In this document: positions 17,513 to 26,269 of the stretch, one piece after another
Layout of the letters: every line of letters begins with the position of its first letter
Position numbering within the stretch: the stretch's first letter is position 1
Assembly (NCBI GenBank): GCA_030426805.1
Contig: JAUHXU010000002.1
Span: 1,116,001-1,180,000 of the forward strand
Direction: 5' to 3'
Length of the DNA stretch: 64,000 bases
Source: a bacterium
Lineage (GTDB): Bacteria > Planctomycetota > JAFGQW01
Notes under the pieces: generated by a model
Database searches by the model: none
Told to the model about the DNA's origin: nothing
What the model saw: only the letters and a program-made list of their open reading frames with translations
Made by a program: the position numbers and the translations under genes

Positions 17513-18478
17513 ATGACGCAGTCGCAGCACGACGACGCGGGGCGGATGAGCTTCGGGGATCACCTCGAGGAATTGCGGCGTCGCGTCCTTTGGTCGGTGC
17601 TCGGCGTGATCGTGCTCTTCCTCGGCGCGTTGTTCTTTCAGGACACGTTGCTCGACGTGATCAAGCGACCGCACCGGGTCGCGATGCGCGAACTCGCGTC
17701 ACAGGACGACGATCGTGCGCCCTACTCGGGACCGTACGGCTGGATCGCGTTCGCCGTGGACGAACACGAACTCGACCGCTCGAGCGCGCCGCGCGAGCCC
17801 CGGCCCGACCTGACGCCGGAGGAGCGGGCCCGCTTCGATCGAATCGTCGAGAAGCGCAAGCGCTTCTTCGCCGACCCGCGGGCGTCGGCCGATGAACTCG
17901 TCGTCACGAGCTATCCGGAGGGCTTCGTCACCGGACTGAAGGCTGCGTTCATCTTTGCGCTGATCGCCGGCACGCCGTGGACGCTGTTTCAGCTGTGGTT
18001 GTTCGTCAGCGCGGGGCTCTACCCGCACGAGCGCCGTTGGGTCCTGCTCTTCTTGCCGTCGTCACTGGCGCTCTTCCTCGGCGGCGCGACGTTCGGCTAC
18101 TTCGTGCTGATCCCGTACGGGCTGTTCTTCCTCGCCGGCATGACCGACGCGCCGGCGATGATCACGCTCGGCACCTACTTCAGCCTGTTCGCGACGCTCA
18201 CGTTCGCGCTCGGGGTGATCTTCCAACTCCCGCTCGCGATGGTCGCGTGCACGATGATCGGCGTGGTGCGTGCGCGGGTCTACTCGGAGAAGCGCCGCTA
18301 CTTCATCCTCGCGGCGTTCGTCGTCGGGGCGATGCTCACGCCCCCGGATCCGGTGACGCAGCTCTTGATGGCGATACCGATCCTGCTGCTCTACGAGTTG
18401 GGAATTCATCTCGCGCGTGCGATGGAGCGGCGGGGCGTCGACGCCCCCGAGGCCGACGACGGCGGCAGCGCCGGTTGA
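17513..18478 (+). CDS. tatC: Sec-independent translocase subunit TatC
   Basis: TatC recognises twin-arginine signal peptides and is the core of the Tat exporter for folded proteins. The signature FGDHLEELRRRVLWSVLG and the block GTPWTLFQLWLFVSAGLYPHERRW are present, with six membrane segments. The 321-residue protein is about 70 residues longer than usual; the extra residues form an acidic and basic insertion in the first periplasmic loop (about residues 60-130). ATG 17513 is at the predicted transcription start, so the true start may be the ATG at 17546 (MSFGDHLEEL). No tatA or tatB is in the window. Confidence 0.93.
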   Translation: MTQSQHDDAGRMSFGDHLEELRRRVLWSVLGVIVLFLGALFFQDTLLDVIKRPHRVAMRELASQDDDRAPYSGPYGWIAFAVDEHELDRSSAPREPRPDLTPEERARFDRIVEKRKRFFADPRASADELVVTSYPEGFVTGLKAAFIFALIAGTPWTLFQLWLFVSAGLYPHERRWVLLFLPSSLALFLGGATFGYFVLIPYGLFFLAGMTDAPAMITLGTYFSLFATLTFALGVIFQLPLAMVACTMIGVVRARVYSEKRRYFILAAFVVGAMLTPPDPVTQLLMAIPILLLYELGIHLARAMERRGVDAPEADDGGSAG

Positions 18479-18503
18479 CGGCCCCTGTGGCCCGGACTAT
18501 TCT
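18475..18503 (+). promoter_or_regulatory. Promoter of tRNA-Gln
   Basis: TTGACG (18475-18480) and TATTCT (18498-18503) have a 17-bp spacer and lie about 30 bp before the mature tRNA end. The -35 hexamer overlaps the tatC stop codon. Confidence 0.5.
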
Positions 18504-18531
18504 CTCGTCGGGCCCTTCGGGCCCCCCTGGC

Positions 18532-18605
18532 TACCCGGTGGTGTAATGGTAACACCCCACTCTTTGGAAGTGGTGTTCAAGGTTCGAGTCCTTGCCGGGT
18601 AACCA
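18532..18605 (+). tRNA. tRNA-Gln (anticodon TTG)
   Basis: The acceptor strands TACCCGG (18532-18538) and CCGGGTA (18595-18601) pair fully. The anticodon loop CTTTGGA, closed by CCACT/AGTGG, gives TTG. The T-arm CAAGG-TTCGAGT-CCTTG is perfect, and CCA is encoded at 18603-18605. Confidence 0.95.
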
Positions 18606-18726
18606 ACCTCCTCCGTAGCCCGCCGTTGTGGCTGCTCGGCCGTCCTCGGCCAATGGCTCAAGCCGCCCGCCGCCAGCGGTCGAAGTAGCTTCCGGCTGCG
18701 CCGACCCGACGCCGAGGAGCCACGCC

Positions 18727-20046
18727 ATGCCGTTTCGCGCGATCCTGTTCCTGCTCGTTCTCGCCCAATCCGCGCTCGCGGTCGGTGCGCAGAAAGACCG
18801 CCACGACGAGGTCCATCTCAAGAACGGGCAGGTGATCGAAGGGCGCCTCGTGTCGGACACACCGGCCAAGGTCGTCCTCGAACTGTCGTTCGGTGGCACT
18901 GTCGAGTTGCGCCGTGGCGACATCGTGCGCGTGGAGCGACGGCTCGGTGCGCGGACCGGTCGCACCGCGAGCGGCCGGCAGGTCGCGCGCTTCCTGCTCT
19001 ACCACGGCGGCGATGCTGTCGGCCTGCGAACCGTGACGCACGCGTGGGGGGTGCGGCGTGACGGGCGTGTCGGCGACCTGTGGCACGAGGAGATCCGGTT
19101 CTACGATCCGTCGGCCGACGTGATCGACGCTCCCGAGTGCCGGATCGAGGCGATCGAGTTCGCTTCGAGCGACGGCTCGCATCGCCGGATCTATCACCGC
19201 GTCGCCGACGTGGCCGGCGAGCGAATCGTCGACGGTCGATGGCAAAACGGGCGGCTCGAATACTCGCTGCTCGAGGGCGGCGACCGGACCCACCACGAGG
19301 CGCGACTCGATCCGTCCGTGCGCTTCCCGGTCGAACAGTGGTTTGCGACGAATCGCGCCGAGCCGGGCAAACGGATCGCGACGCAGGTGTGGGACCCGAC
19401 GACCCGGCGGCTGATCCTCGCGACGGTGCGCGCGAACGCTCCGATCGCGGTGCCGCTCCAAGGGCGGGACGTACGGGTGCGCGTCGTCGAGAGCGCGGGC
19501 GCTCGTGGACGACGGGTTCGGTGGGTTGCCGACGACGGCTCCGTGATGCGCGAGACCCTCAACGGGCAGGCGTTGATCGCTGTCGCGTCGGGGCGAGAGC
19601 GCATGCCGACGATCGCGCCCGGCGAGCGCCGCCCCGATGAAGGCGAACGGCAGTGGCTGCGCGTCGTGGTCGACACCGAGTCGCGGTCGGTGCTTCGCCT
19701 GCCGTCGCTCGGCTGGCGCGTCGAACGACCCGAGCCTGGTGTCTTCTCGCTGACCAACGCCGAACTCGGAGCGACGATCACCGTGCACTGGCGTGTCGAC
19801 GACGAATCGTGGCCGGGGCCGCAGCCACCGGAGGGGGTGACCGCGGCGCCGGTGCGCGTGGGCGCGTGGGGCGGGAATGGCTGGGAACAGCCGATCGAGG
19901 GCGGCGCGCGTCAGCGCGTCGTGCGTCGACGCGCGGTCGACGCCGGCCGGCTCGTCACGGTTCTGGACGTGCCGGAGTCGATGCTCGCGCCCGCGCGCAT
20001 CGACCTGCGCGCACTGCTGACCGAGAGCCGCTTCGGCGTCCGCTGA
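18727..20046 (+). CDS. Secreted protein of unknown function
   Basis: I do not recognise the family. The 439-residue product begins with a signal peptide (FRAILFLLVLAQSALAVGAQ). Next comes a short barrel-like motif (VHLKNGQVIEGRLVSD, then VELRRGDIVRVER), a pattern common in secreted proteins with an SH3/LSm-like domain. The remaining 350 residues are mixed beta-rich sequence with many Arg and Asp and no catalytic motif that I can identify. ATG 18727 is chosen because it directly starts the signal peptide. It follows tRNA-Gln and converges on the Clp-like gene. Confidence 0.72.
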   Translation: MPFRAILFLLVLAQSALAVGAQKDRHDEVHLKNGQVIEGRLVSDTPAKVVLELSFGGTVELRRGDIVRVERRLGARTGRTASGRQVARFLLYHGGDAVGLRTVTHAWGVRRDGRVGDLWHEEIRFYDPSADVIDAPECRIEAIEFASSDGSHRRIYHRVADVAGERIVDGRWQNGRLEYSLLEGGDRTHHEARLDPSVRFPVEQWFATNRAEPGKRIATQVWDPTTRRLILATVRANAPIAVPLQGRDVRVRVVESAGARGRRVRWVADDGSVMRETLNGQALIAVASGRERMPTIAPGERRPDEGERQWLRVVVDTESRSVLRLPSLGWRVERPEPGVFSLTNAELGATITVHWRVDDESWPGPQPPEGVTAAPVRVGAWGGNGWEQPIEGGARQRVVRRRAVDAGRLVTVLDVPESMLAPARIDLRALLTESRFGVR

Positions 20047-20052
20047 TGCGCG

Positions 20053-21393
20053 TCAGCGCGTGACGGTCATCGCGATCGTCCCGTCGACGACGCTCACCTC
20101 GACGGTGTCGCCGGCGCGCGCGCGACCGTTCAGCACCAGATCGGTCAACGGGTCCTCGATCCGTCGTCCGACGATCCGTCGCAACTCGCGTGCGCCGTAT
20201 TCGGCGTCATACCCGTCGCGGACGAGCTGCTCCTTCACCTTGCGGTCGAAGCGCGCGCGAATGCGCGAGCGCTTGAGCAGGCGACCGACGTCCGTGAGCA
20301 TCTTGCCGACGATCCGGACGCACTCCTTCGGCGCGAGGGCGTTGAACACGATGACGCGATCGAGGCGGTTGATGAACTCGGGGCGGAAGAGGCGCTTGAG
20401 CGCCCGCGTCGTCTCCTCTTCGACCGCGTGGCGATCGACCGCATCGGCGGTTCGCTCGAACCCGATCCGCTGCTCGAGTGCCGACAGCTCCCGGGTGCCG
20501 GCGTTGGACGTCATCAGGATCAGGCACTCGTCGAAGTGGATCCGGTTGCCGTGCGCGTCCGTGACGAAGCCCTCGTCGCACAGCTGCAGCAGCAGGTTGT
20601 GCAGCTTCTCGTGGCCCTTCTCGATCTCGTCGAACAGGACGACGCAACTGCCCAGCTTCTTCGCGCGCTCGGTCAGGATCCCGCCTTCGTTGTGCCCGAC
20701 GTAGCCCGGAGGGGCGCCGATCAGCTTCGCGTATTCGTGCGGCTGGCCGTACTCCGAGCAGTCGATGCGGATCATGTGTCCGGCGTCACCGAAGACGCAC
20801 TTCGCGACCGCCTTCGCGAGCTCGGTCTTTCCGATGCCGGTCTGGCCGACGAACAGGAACGACCCGACCGGCCGCTGCTCGGGCTTGAGCCCGACCGACG
20901 CCTTGCGAATCGCGCGCGTGACGGCCTCGATGGCCTCGTCCTGGCCGACGACGAGGCGACGCAGGCGCGCGCGCAGGTCGCCGAGGTTGTCGGTCGGCAA
21001 ACGATCGTGTCGTTTCTGTTTCGCGGGCTCGCTCTGCGGCTCGCCGACGAGGTGCAGTTCCGCGTCCGTGGGCGGCGCGTCGTCGCCGTCGATCGGCAGC
21101 ACGACGTTGTGGATCTCGAGGTGCGGGTTGACCTCGACGCACAGGTGATAGAGGAACTCCTCGACGATCTCCGGCTGGCCGGCGTCCGGGCGAGCCTCGA
21201 TGCACGGGAGCACGGTGTCGCAGTAGTTGATGATGCACGACGTGACGATCAGCTGCTGGTAGGCGCGCTTGTTCGGCAGCGCGTCGACCTTGAGCAGCAG
21301 GTGGGCATCCTCCTCGTTGAAGACGCGCACCTTGATGAACTCGTCGATCACCTCGCAATACTTCAATACGACGTTGTATCCAACCCGGCTCAT
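20053..21393 (-). CDS. Clp-type AAA+ ATPase with one ATPase domain and a novel N-terminal domain
   Basis: The 446-residue protein has one AAA+ module of the ClpA/ClpB second-ring type: Walker A VGQTGIGKTELAK (Lys189), Walker B CVVLFDEIEK, sensor LILMTSNAG and arginine-finger region RPEFINRLDRVIVF, followed by the C-terminal D2-small domain. It lacks the Clp N-repeat, the first ATPase ring and the middle coiled coil. The first 130 residues are a distinct helical domain with several Cys and His that I do not recognise. I see no ClpX zinc finger or clear ClpP-binding loop, so an unfoldase or remodeller is likely. The start at 21393 follows GGAGGGGG. Confidence 0.82.
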   Translation of the reverse strand: MSRVGYNVVLKYCEVIDEFIKVRVFNEEDAHLLLKVDALPNKRAYQQLIVTSCIINYCDTVLPCIEARPDAGQPEIVEEFLYHLCVEVNPHLEIHNVVLPIDGDDAPPTDAELHLVGEPQSEPAKQKRHDRLPTDNLGDLRARLRRLVVGQDEAIEAVTRAIRKASVGLKPEQRPVGSFLFVGQTGIGKTELAKAVAKCVFGDAGHMIRIDCSEYGQPHEYAKLIGAPPGYVGHNEGGILTERAKKLGSCVVLFDEIEKGHEKLHNLLLQLCDEGFVTDAHGNRIHFDECLILMTSNAGTRELSALEQRIGFERTADAVDRHAVEEETTRALKRLFRPEFINRLDRVIVFNALAPKECVRIVGKMLTDVGRLLKRSRIRARFDRKVKEQLVRDGYDAEYGARELRRIVGRRIEDPLTDLVLNGRARAGDTVEVSVVDGTIAMTVTR

Positions 21394-21757
21394 CGTTGTC
21401 CCCCTCCAGAGCTTCGCGGAACGAAGCGTTCGCTTGCCTATACACTCGGTCAGGCGTCGTTCGAGTCGAGGGGCAGGATGGCAAACGGCGTGCCGGTGCC
21501 GGCCGCGCAGGGCCAAGACGTCGGTAAGTCGCGGCCCGGTGGCCATTTGCCGATCGGCCGGAAAGCGTTGCGCACTCGCGGGGCGGCGAGGCGTGTCCAA
21601 CCGCATCGACATGATGTCGATAGCCATTCCTGGCCGCGAGGCCCACGCGGAAGGGACTTCCCGGTCGCTCGAGCGCGTTGCTGAGCAGCGAGGACGGCGG
21701 TAGACTGCCCGGTGGCGCAGGCATCGGCCACGAGTAGGCGTCGGAGTAACGACAGCG
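21394..21757. other. Divergent intergenic region
   Basis: This 364-nt gap separates the divergent Clp-like gene and the kinase gene. It contains the kinase promoter candidate at 21678-21706 and, on the minus strand, a TATAGG box at 21433-21438 about 40 bp before the ATPase start. I see no reading frame worth reporting. Confidence 0.5.
21678..21706 (+). promoter_or_regulatory. Candidate promoter of the kinase gene
   Basis: TTGCTG (21678-21683) and TAGACT (21701-21706) are separated by 17 bp. They would give a leader of about 45 nt to the GTG start at 21758. Both hexamers are only partly consensus. Confidence 0.4.
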
Positions 21758-22912
21758 GTGATCAGCAAGAACGAGATTCGGTTCGCGGCGCGACTCGTCC
21801 ACCTCGGACTCGTCTCCAAGGAGGACATGGAGTCGGTCCTCGCGGACCTCAACTCCAACCGTGATCGGCAGCTCGACTCGTCGCTCGACGACATCCTCGT
21901 CGAGCGCGGTCACATCACGAAGACCGAGATCCCCCTGATCCGGGAAGAATCACAGCCGACGATCGCCGGCTTCACGATCGAGAAGATGATCGGCGAGGGC
22001 GGGATGAGCCGTGTCTACAAGGCACGGCCGGACGGCCGGGCGCCGCGGGTGGCGCTCAAGATCCTGCGCCCGCACATCGGCCGCAACCCGGTGCACGTCG
22101 AGCGCTTCTACGCCGAGGCGCGGATGCTGATGGGCTTCGACCACCCGAACATCGTCAAGGGGCACGACGTGTGGGAGGCCGACGGCCTGCACTGCTTCTC
22201 GATGGAGTTCGTCGACGGGCAGTCGCTCCTGGAGGAGATCGAGCGCGGGCCGCGCTTCGCCGAGGACGAGGCGTTGAGCGTCGTGTTGCAGGCGGCGCGC
22301 GCACTCGACTATCTCAGCACGAAGGGCGTGACCCACCGCGATGTGAAGCCCGGCAACCTGCTGCTCAGCTCTGCCGGCGACGTGAAGCTGATCGACCTGG
22401 GGCTCGCGTGCACGACGTCGGCCGGTGGGGAGGAGCCGGCGGAGACGACGGTCGGGACGGTGCAATACCTCTCGCCGGAGCAGGCCCAGGGCGACGCGCT
22501 CGATGTGCGCGCGGACATCTACTCGCTCGGCGTGTCCTTCTACCACATGGTGACCGGGGAGCTCCCGTTCGAGGGAGAGGACGATCGCGACGTCTTGCGG
22601 CAGCAGATCTACGCGTCGCTGCGATCGCCGCGGATGAAGAACCGCGACACCTCGCCGCTCGTTCACTACTTCATCGAGAAGATGATGGCGAAGGACCGGG
22701 CGCTGCGGTACCCGAGCGCGACCGCGATGATCGCGGACATCGAAGAACGCATCGCCGGCCGCGAGGAGATCCTGTCGCTGCGCGGTCGCGGACCGACGGC
22801 GCCGAAGGTCCAGTCCAAGCCGACCACGCCGAAGGCAAGCCCGTCGACTCGACGACGCACGGGCGGGAGCCGGTTCGACCGACGCCGACGCGGTGGACGT
22901 TTTGGCCGCTAG
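21758..22912 (+). CDS. Serine/threonine protein kinase
   Basis: The 384-residue protein is a Hanks-type kinase: glycine-rich loop IGEGGMSRVYKA, ATP-binding Lys in VALKIL, catalytic loop HRDVKPGNLLL, metal-binding DLG (in place of DFG) and GTVQYLSPEQA with the following DIYSLGV. About 65 residues precede the kinase fold, with the pattern LVHLGLVSKEDMESVL and LVERGHITKTEI, similar to the helical repeats at the N-terminus of GspE-like ATPases. The C-terminal tail is Arg/Gly-rich. GTG 21758 gives the complete N-terminal domain. It overlaps the next gene by 20 nt. Confidence 0.9.
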   Translation: MISKNEIRFAARLVHLGLVSKEDMESVLADLNSNRDRQLDSSLDDILVERGHITKTEIPLIREESQPTIAGFTIEKMIGEGGMSRVYKARPDGRAPRVALKILRPHIGRNPVHVERFYAEARMLMGFDHPNIVKGHDVWEADGLHCFSMEFVDGQSLLEEIERGPRFAEDEALSVVLQAARALDYLSTKGVTHRDVKPGNLLLSSAGDVKLIDLGLACTTSAGGEEPAETTVGTVQYLSPEQAQGDALDVRADIYSLGVSFYHMVTGELPFEGEDDRDVLRQQIYASLRSPRMKNRDTSPLVHYFIEKMMAKDRALRYPSATAMIADIEERIAGREEILSLRGRGPTAPKVQSKPTTPKASPSTRRRTGGSRFDRRRRGGRFGR

Positions 22913-24149
22913 CCGACTGCTGCGCCTCGCGTTCGTCGTCGCGTGGGTCTCGCTCGGCGCGGGGGGCGTCGCGCAGGACCGCGCATCGCGCCTCAACGAG
23001 GACGGGATCCGGCACCTCGAGGAGAAGCGCTACGCGGAGGCGATCGACGCGTTTCAGGAGGCGCTCGCCGCGCGGCCGACGAGCGAGACGATCCGCAAGA
23101 ACCTCGCCGGTGCGTGGTTGCACCGCGCGATCGACGCGATCGTCACGCGGCGTTTCGCCGATGCGAAGCGCTGCCTCGGCCAGTCGATCGGGATCGGCGG
23201 GCACACGCCGCGCACCCACTTTGCCGACGGCTATCTCGCGTTTCGACGCACCGACTATGCGACGGCGCGTCGCAAACTCGAGGCGGCGGTCGAGGGCGAA
23301 CCCGACTACCGGTCGGCGTGGGAGATCCTCGGCCACGTGCGCTATCGGCTCGACGCGCTCGACGAGACGGTGACCGCCTGGGAGCGCGCGCAGGCGCTCC
23401 GACGCGACGCGCGCCTGGAGAAGCTGCTGACGCGGGTTCGCGCGGAGACGCGCTACGGGTCGATCGTCTCCGCGGGGCGCAGCGCGCACTTCCGGATACG
23501 CGTGGACCGCAAGGTGCCCGGCATCGAGGCGATCGCGCACGACGTGCTGCGGATGCTCGAGGCCGGCTACGATCGCGTCTGCTCCGACCTCGGGTTTCAC
23601 CCCCGCGAGACGACGACCGCGGTGCTGCTCGCGGGGGAGTCGTTCTCGAAGTTGATGAAGACCCACCGATGGGTCGCCGGCACGTTCGACGGCGCGCGCA
23701 TCCGGATTGCGGTTCGCGACTTCGCAAAACAGCGACGCGCGATCGAGCGGACGCTCGCGCACGAGTATGCGCACATGGTGGTCCACCGGCTCGCGGCCGG
23801 CGCACGGGTGCCCGCGTGGATCGACGAGGGATATGCACGGCTCGCGGAGGGGCGGACGCGCGCGGAGATGGACGCGGTGCTCGCGAAACTCGGTGGGCAG
23901 GCGGCGCTCGCGCCGATCGAATGGCTCGCGAAGCCGTTCGTGACGATCCGCGACCCGATCGATGCGCGCCGGGCCTACGCCCAGGCGGGGTCGTTCGCTG
24001 CGTTTCTCGCCGAGGGCTACTCGACGCGCGCGATCGGTCGGTTCATCAAGGCGCTCGGGACGACCGACGACGTCGATCGTGCATTCCGACGCGCGTTCGG
24101 CGTCGACCTCGATACCGCGTTCGACCGCTGGAAGAACACGATCCGGTAG
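22893..24149 (+). CDS. Secreted TPR protein with metallopeptidase-like domain
   Basis: After an N-terminal signal segment, about 150 residues form TPR-like helix pairs (YAEAIDAFQEALAARP, YATARRKLEAAVEGEPDY). The C-terminal half carries a gluzincin-type zinc site: LAHEYAHMVVHRL (HExxH) followed by WIDEGYARL, the layout of peptidase-MA-like domains. The start is GTG 22893, inside the end of the kinase gene, so the two are likely coupled. The substrate is unknown; proteolysis in the periplasm is inferred from the motifs. Confidence 0.78.
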   Translation: MDVLAASRLLRLAFVVAWVSLGAGGVAQDRASRLNEDGIRHLEEKRYAEAIDAFQEALAARPTSETIRKNLAGAWLHRAIDAIVTRRFADAKRCLGQSIGIGGHTPRTHFADGYLAFRRTDYATARRKLEAAVEGEPDYRSAWEILGHVRYRLDALDETVTAWERAQALRRDARLEKLLTRVRAETRYGSIVSAGRSAHFRIRVDRKVPGIEAIAHDVLRMLEAGYDRVCSDLGFHPRETTTAVLLAGESFSKLMKTHRWVAGTFDGARIRIAVRDFAKQRRAIERTLAHEYAHMVVHRLAAGARVPAWIDEGYARLAEGRTRAEMDAVLAKLGGQAALAPIEWLAKPFVTIRDPIDARRAYAQAGSFAAFLAEGYSTRAIGRFIKALGTTDDVDRAFRRAFGVDLDTAFDRWKNTIR

Positions 24150-24155
24150 GCGCCG

Positions 24156-24824
24156 CTACTTCGCGCCCTTGCCGGTGATGCGTCCGAACGTCAGGAAGAT
24201 GATGCTCAGGTCGAGGAGCATGCACATCTTGTTGAGGTAGAGCAGGTCGTAAGCCAGCTTCTTGCGCACGTCCTCGTGGGTCTCGTCGTACTTGTAGCAG
24301 ACCTGCGCGAGGCCGGTGATCCCGGGGCGCACCGCAAGGCGCTTCTCGTACTGCCGGAACGAGCGGCGGAACTGGTCGACGAAGACCGGCCGCTCGGGCC
24401 GCGGGCCGACGAGGCTCATGTCCCCGCGGATCACGTTGATCAACTGCGGGAACTCGTCGAGGTGGGTCTTGCGCAGGATCCGCCCGATCGGCGTGATCCG
24501 CGGGTCGTTGGCCTGAGCCCAGACCGGACCGGTGTCGGCCTCGGCGTCGACGCGCATCGTGCGGAGCTTCAGGATCTCGAACGGCCGGCCGTGGAGGCCG
24601 ACGCGACGCTGCCGAAAGAAGACCGGCCCGGGCGATGTGAGCCGGACCAGCACGATGCACACCGCGAGGATCGGGATGCAGACGATCAGCATCACGATCG
24701 CGAGGATGGTGTCGAGTGAATACTTGAGCTCGAGCCACCCGGCCTGCTTCAGGGCGTGCGCCGTGATCGGTCGATTGACCTCGTTCACGCTGAGCGCGAT
24801 CGCGTCTTCGGTCGGTGGTGTCAA
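24156..24824 (-). CDS. Undecaprenyl-phosphate sugar-1-phosphate transferase
   Basis: Enzymes of this family start surface polysaccharide by loading a sugar phosphate on the lipid carrier. The 222-residue product keeps the family core: one hydrophobic hairpin (about 35-60), LTSPGPVFFRQRRVGLHGRP, FEILKLRTMRVDAE, LRKTHLDEFPQLINVIRGDM, SLVGPRPERP and RPGITGLAQV. It lacks the extra N-terminal membrane domain of WbaP/CpsE-type proteins, so it is the minimal form. It converges on the peptidase gene. A link to the glycosyltransferase cluster at 43948-50853 is possible but not shown. Confidence 0.9.
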   Translation of the reverse strand: MTPPTEDAIALSVNEVNRPITAHALKQAGWLELKYSLDTILAIVMLIVCIPILAVCIVLVRLTSPGPVFFRQRRVGLHGRPFEILKLRTMRVDAEADTGPVWAQANDPRITPIGRILRKTHLDEFPQLINVIRGDMSLVGPRPERPVFVDQFRRSFRQYEKRLAVRPGITGLAQVCYKYDETHEDVRKKLAYDLLYLNKMCMLLDLSIIFLTFGRITGKGAK

Positions 24825-25480
24825 ACCTCGGTCCCCTAATCTACGGTCGACCTTGCGGGTCGCGTCCCCCGGGACGGTGTTCCACGATTATCGCGACTCT
24901 CGGCTCCGATGACCAGCGCGATCCGACCGGTGCGGGGGTGGTCCCCACATACATGCCCGGTCCGTCGCCCGCGATGCCCCTCGGTTGCCGCCCGTGTCGA
25001 CCCACCCATCCGGCCGATCGACTTCGCGCGTGGTCTTCGAGCCCCTCGAAACGGTGGGCTCATCGACGCCGTCCTTGTAGGTCCGATTCTATCGATCGTC
25101 AGGTGAGCGATCCATAAAAAACTGCGCCACAAGGCCTTTACGAAAGCTACACGTCGGTCGCATCTCGATGATGGACCTAGGCATCTCGCGGAGTCGGTCG
25201 ACCCGACCGGACGCCGGGGCGGGAACGTCTTGCCGTCGGACGGTGCCGTCGATGAACCGCTTTCCCGAATCGATCGCGAAAGCCGGCGTTCGGCCGACGT
25301 CGGGGGCGCTTGAAAGCGCGGGCGAGTGTGGTATCGCTTTGCGGCTTCCCCGCGCGCAGGGCTCCAAAAAAAATCGACGGGTGGGTCGTTTTGGGGTCCG
25401 CGCGACGCCGGTCGTCGCACCGGTCGTCCCGTCCGTCCCGGCAGAGTGCAGCGGCCGATCCTCTTGATCTCAGGCGCCCA
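24825..25480. other. Long gene-free region
   Basis: This 656-nt stretch between the divergent transferase and phosphoesterase genes holds no convincing reading frame or RNA. It has a locally AT-richer patch around 25085-25165 and an A8 run near 25365. No hairpin strong enough to call a terminator precedes the A/T runs on either strand. Promoters for both flanking genes should lie here, but I could not place them with confidence. Confidence 0.5.
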
Positions 25481-26242
25481 ATGAAGGCCATCCTCTCCGA
25501 CATCCACGCGAACCTCGAGGCGCTCGAAGCGGTGCTTCGCGATCTCGAGCGCAAGCGGATCGACGGGTTCGTGCTGCTCGGCGACGTGATCGGATACGGA
25601 CCCAACCCGCGCGAGTGCATCGAGCGGGTGATGAAGGCCGACGTCGCGCTGCTCGGGAACCACGAAGAGGCGCTGCTCTACTACCCCGAGAACTTCAACG
25701 ACAAGGCGCGCGAGGCGCTCGAGTGGACCCGCGAGCAACTCAACTCCGGCACGCACGACCGCGAGTTGAACTACGAGATGTGGGACTTCCTCGGCGGGTT
25801 GAAGGAGCGCGACACCGATGGGAAGCGCTACCACTACGTCCACGGATCGCCGCTCGACCCGGTCCGCGAGTACGTGACGCCCAAGCTCGTCCACAAGCCG
25901 GAACGGCTCGCCGCGATGTTCGGGGCGTTCGAGGAGCAGTTCTGCTTTTGCGGCCATTCCCACATTCCCGGCATCTACCTCGAGGACGGTCGGTTCGCGT
26001 CTCCGAAGGCGTTCAAGCACGAACTGTCACTCGCCGCGCTCAAGGAGCGCCGCCTGATCGTCAACGTCGGCAGCGTCGGCCAGCCCCGCGACGGGGACCC
26101 TCGGGCGTGCTACGTGACGATCGACAAGGAGCGGTTGCGCTTTCACCGCGTGGAGTACGACTACCGGCCGACGCAGGAGAAGATCAGACAAGTCCCGCAG
26201 TTGCCGGACTATCTCGCCAATCGCCTCGAGAAGGGGCGATAG
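25481..26242 (+). CDS. Calcineurin-like metallophosphoesterase
   Basis: The 253-residue protein shows the ordered metal-binding motifs of the superfamily: SDIHANLEAL, GDVIGYGPNP, GNHEEAL and FCGHSHIPG, with His also in HYVHGSP. These fit the YfcE/MJ0936-like branch, which includes phosphodiesterases. ATG 25481 directly begins the first motif; a longer in-frame start would only add a basic low-complexity stretch. It lies 27 nt before yidC. The substrate cannot be deduced. Confidence 0.88.
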   Translation: MKAILSDIHANLEALEAVLRDLERKRIDGFVLLGDVIGYGPNPRECIERVMKADVALLGNHEEALLYYPENFNDKAREALEWTREQLNSGTHDRELNYEMWDFLGGLKERDTDGKRYHYVHGSPLDPVREYVTPKLVHKPERLAAMFGAFEEQFCFCGHSHIPGIYLEDGRFASPKAFKHELSLAALKERRLIVNVGSVGQPRDGDPRACYVTIDKERLRFHRVEYDYRPTQEKIRQVPQLPDYLANRLEKGR

Positions 26243-26269
26243 TCCACCGCGGACTTCGAACGGGGACCC

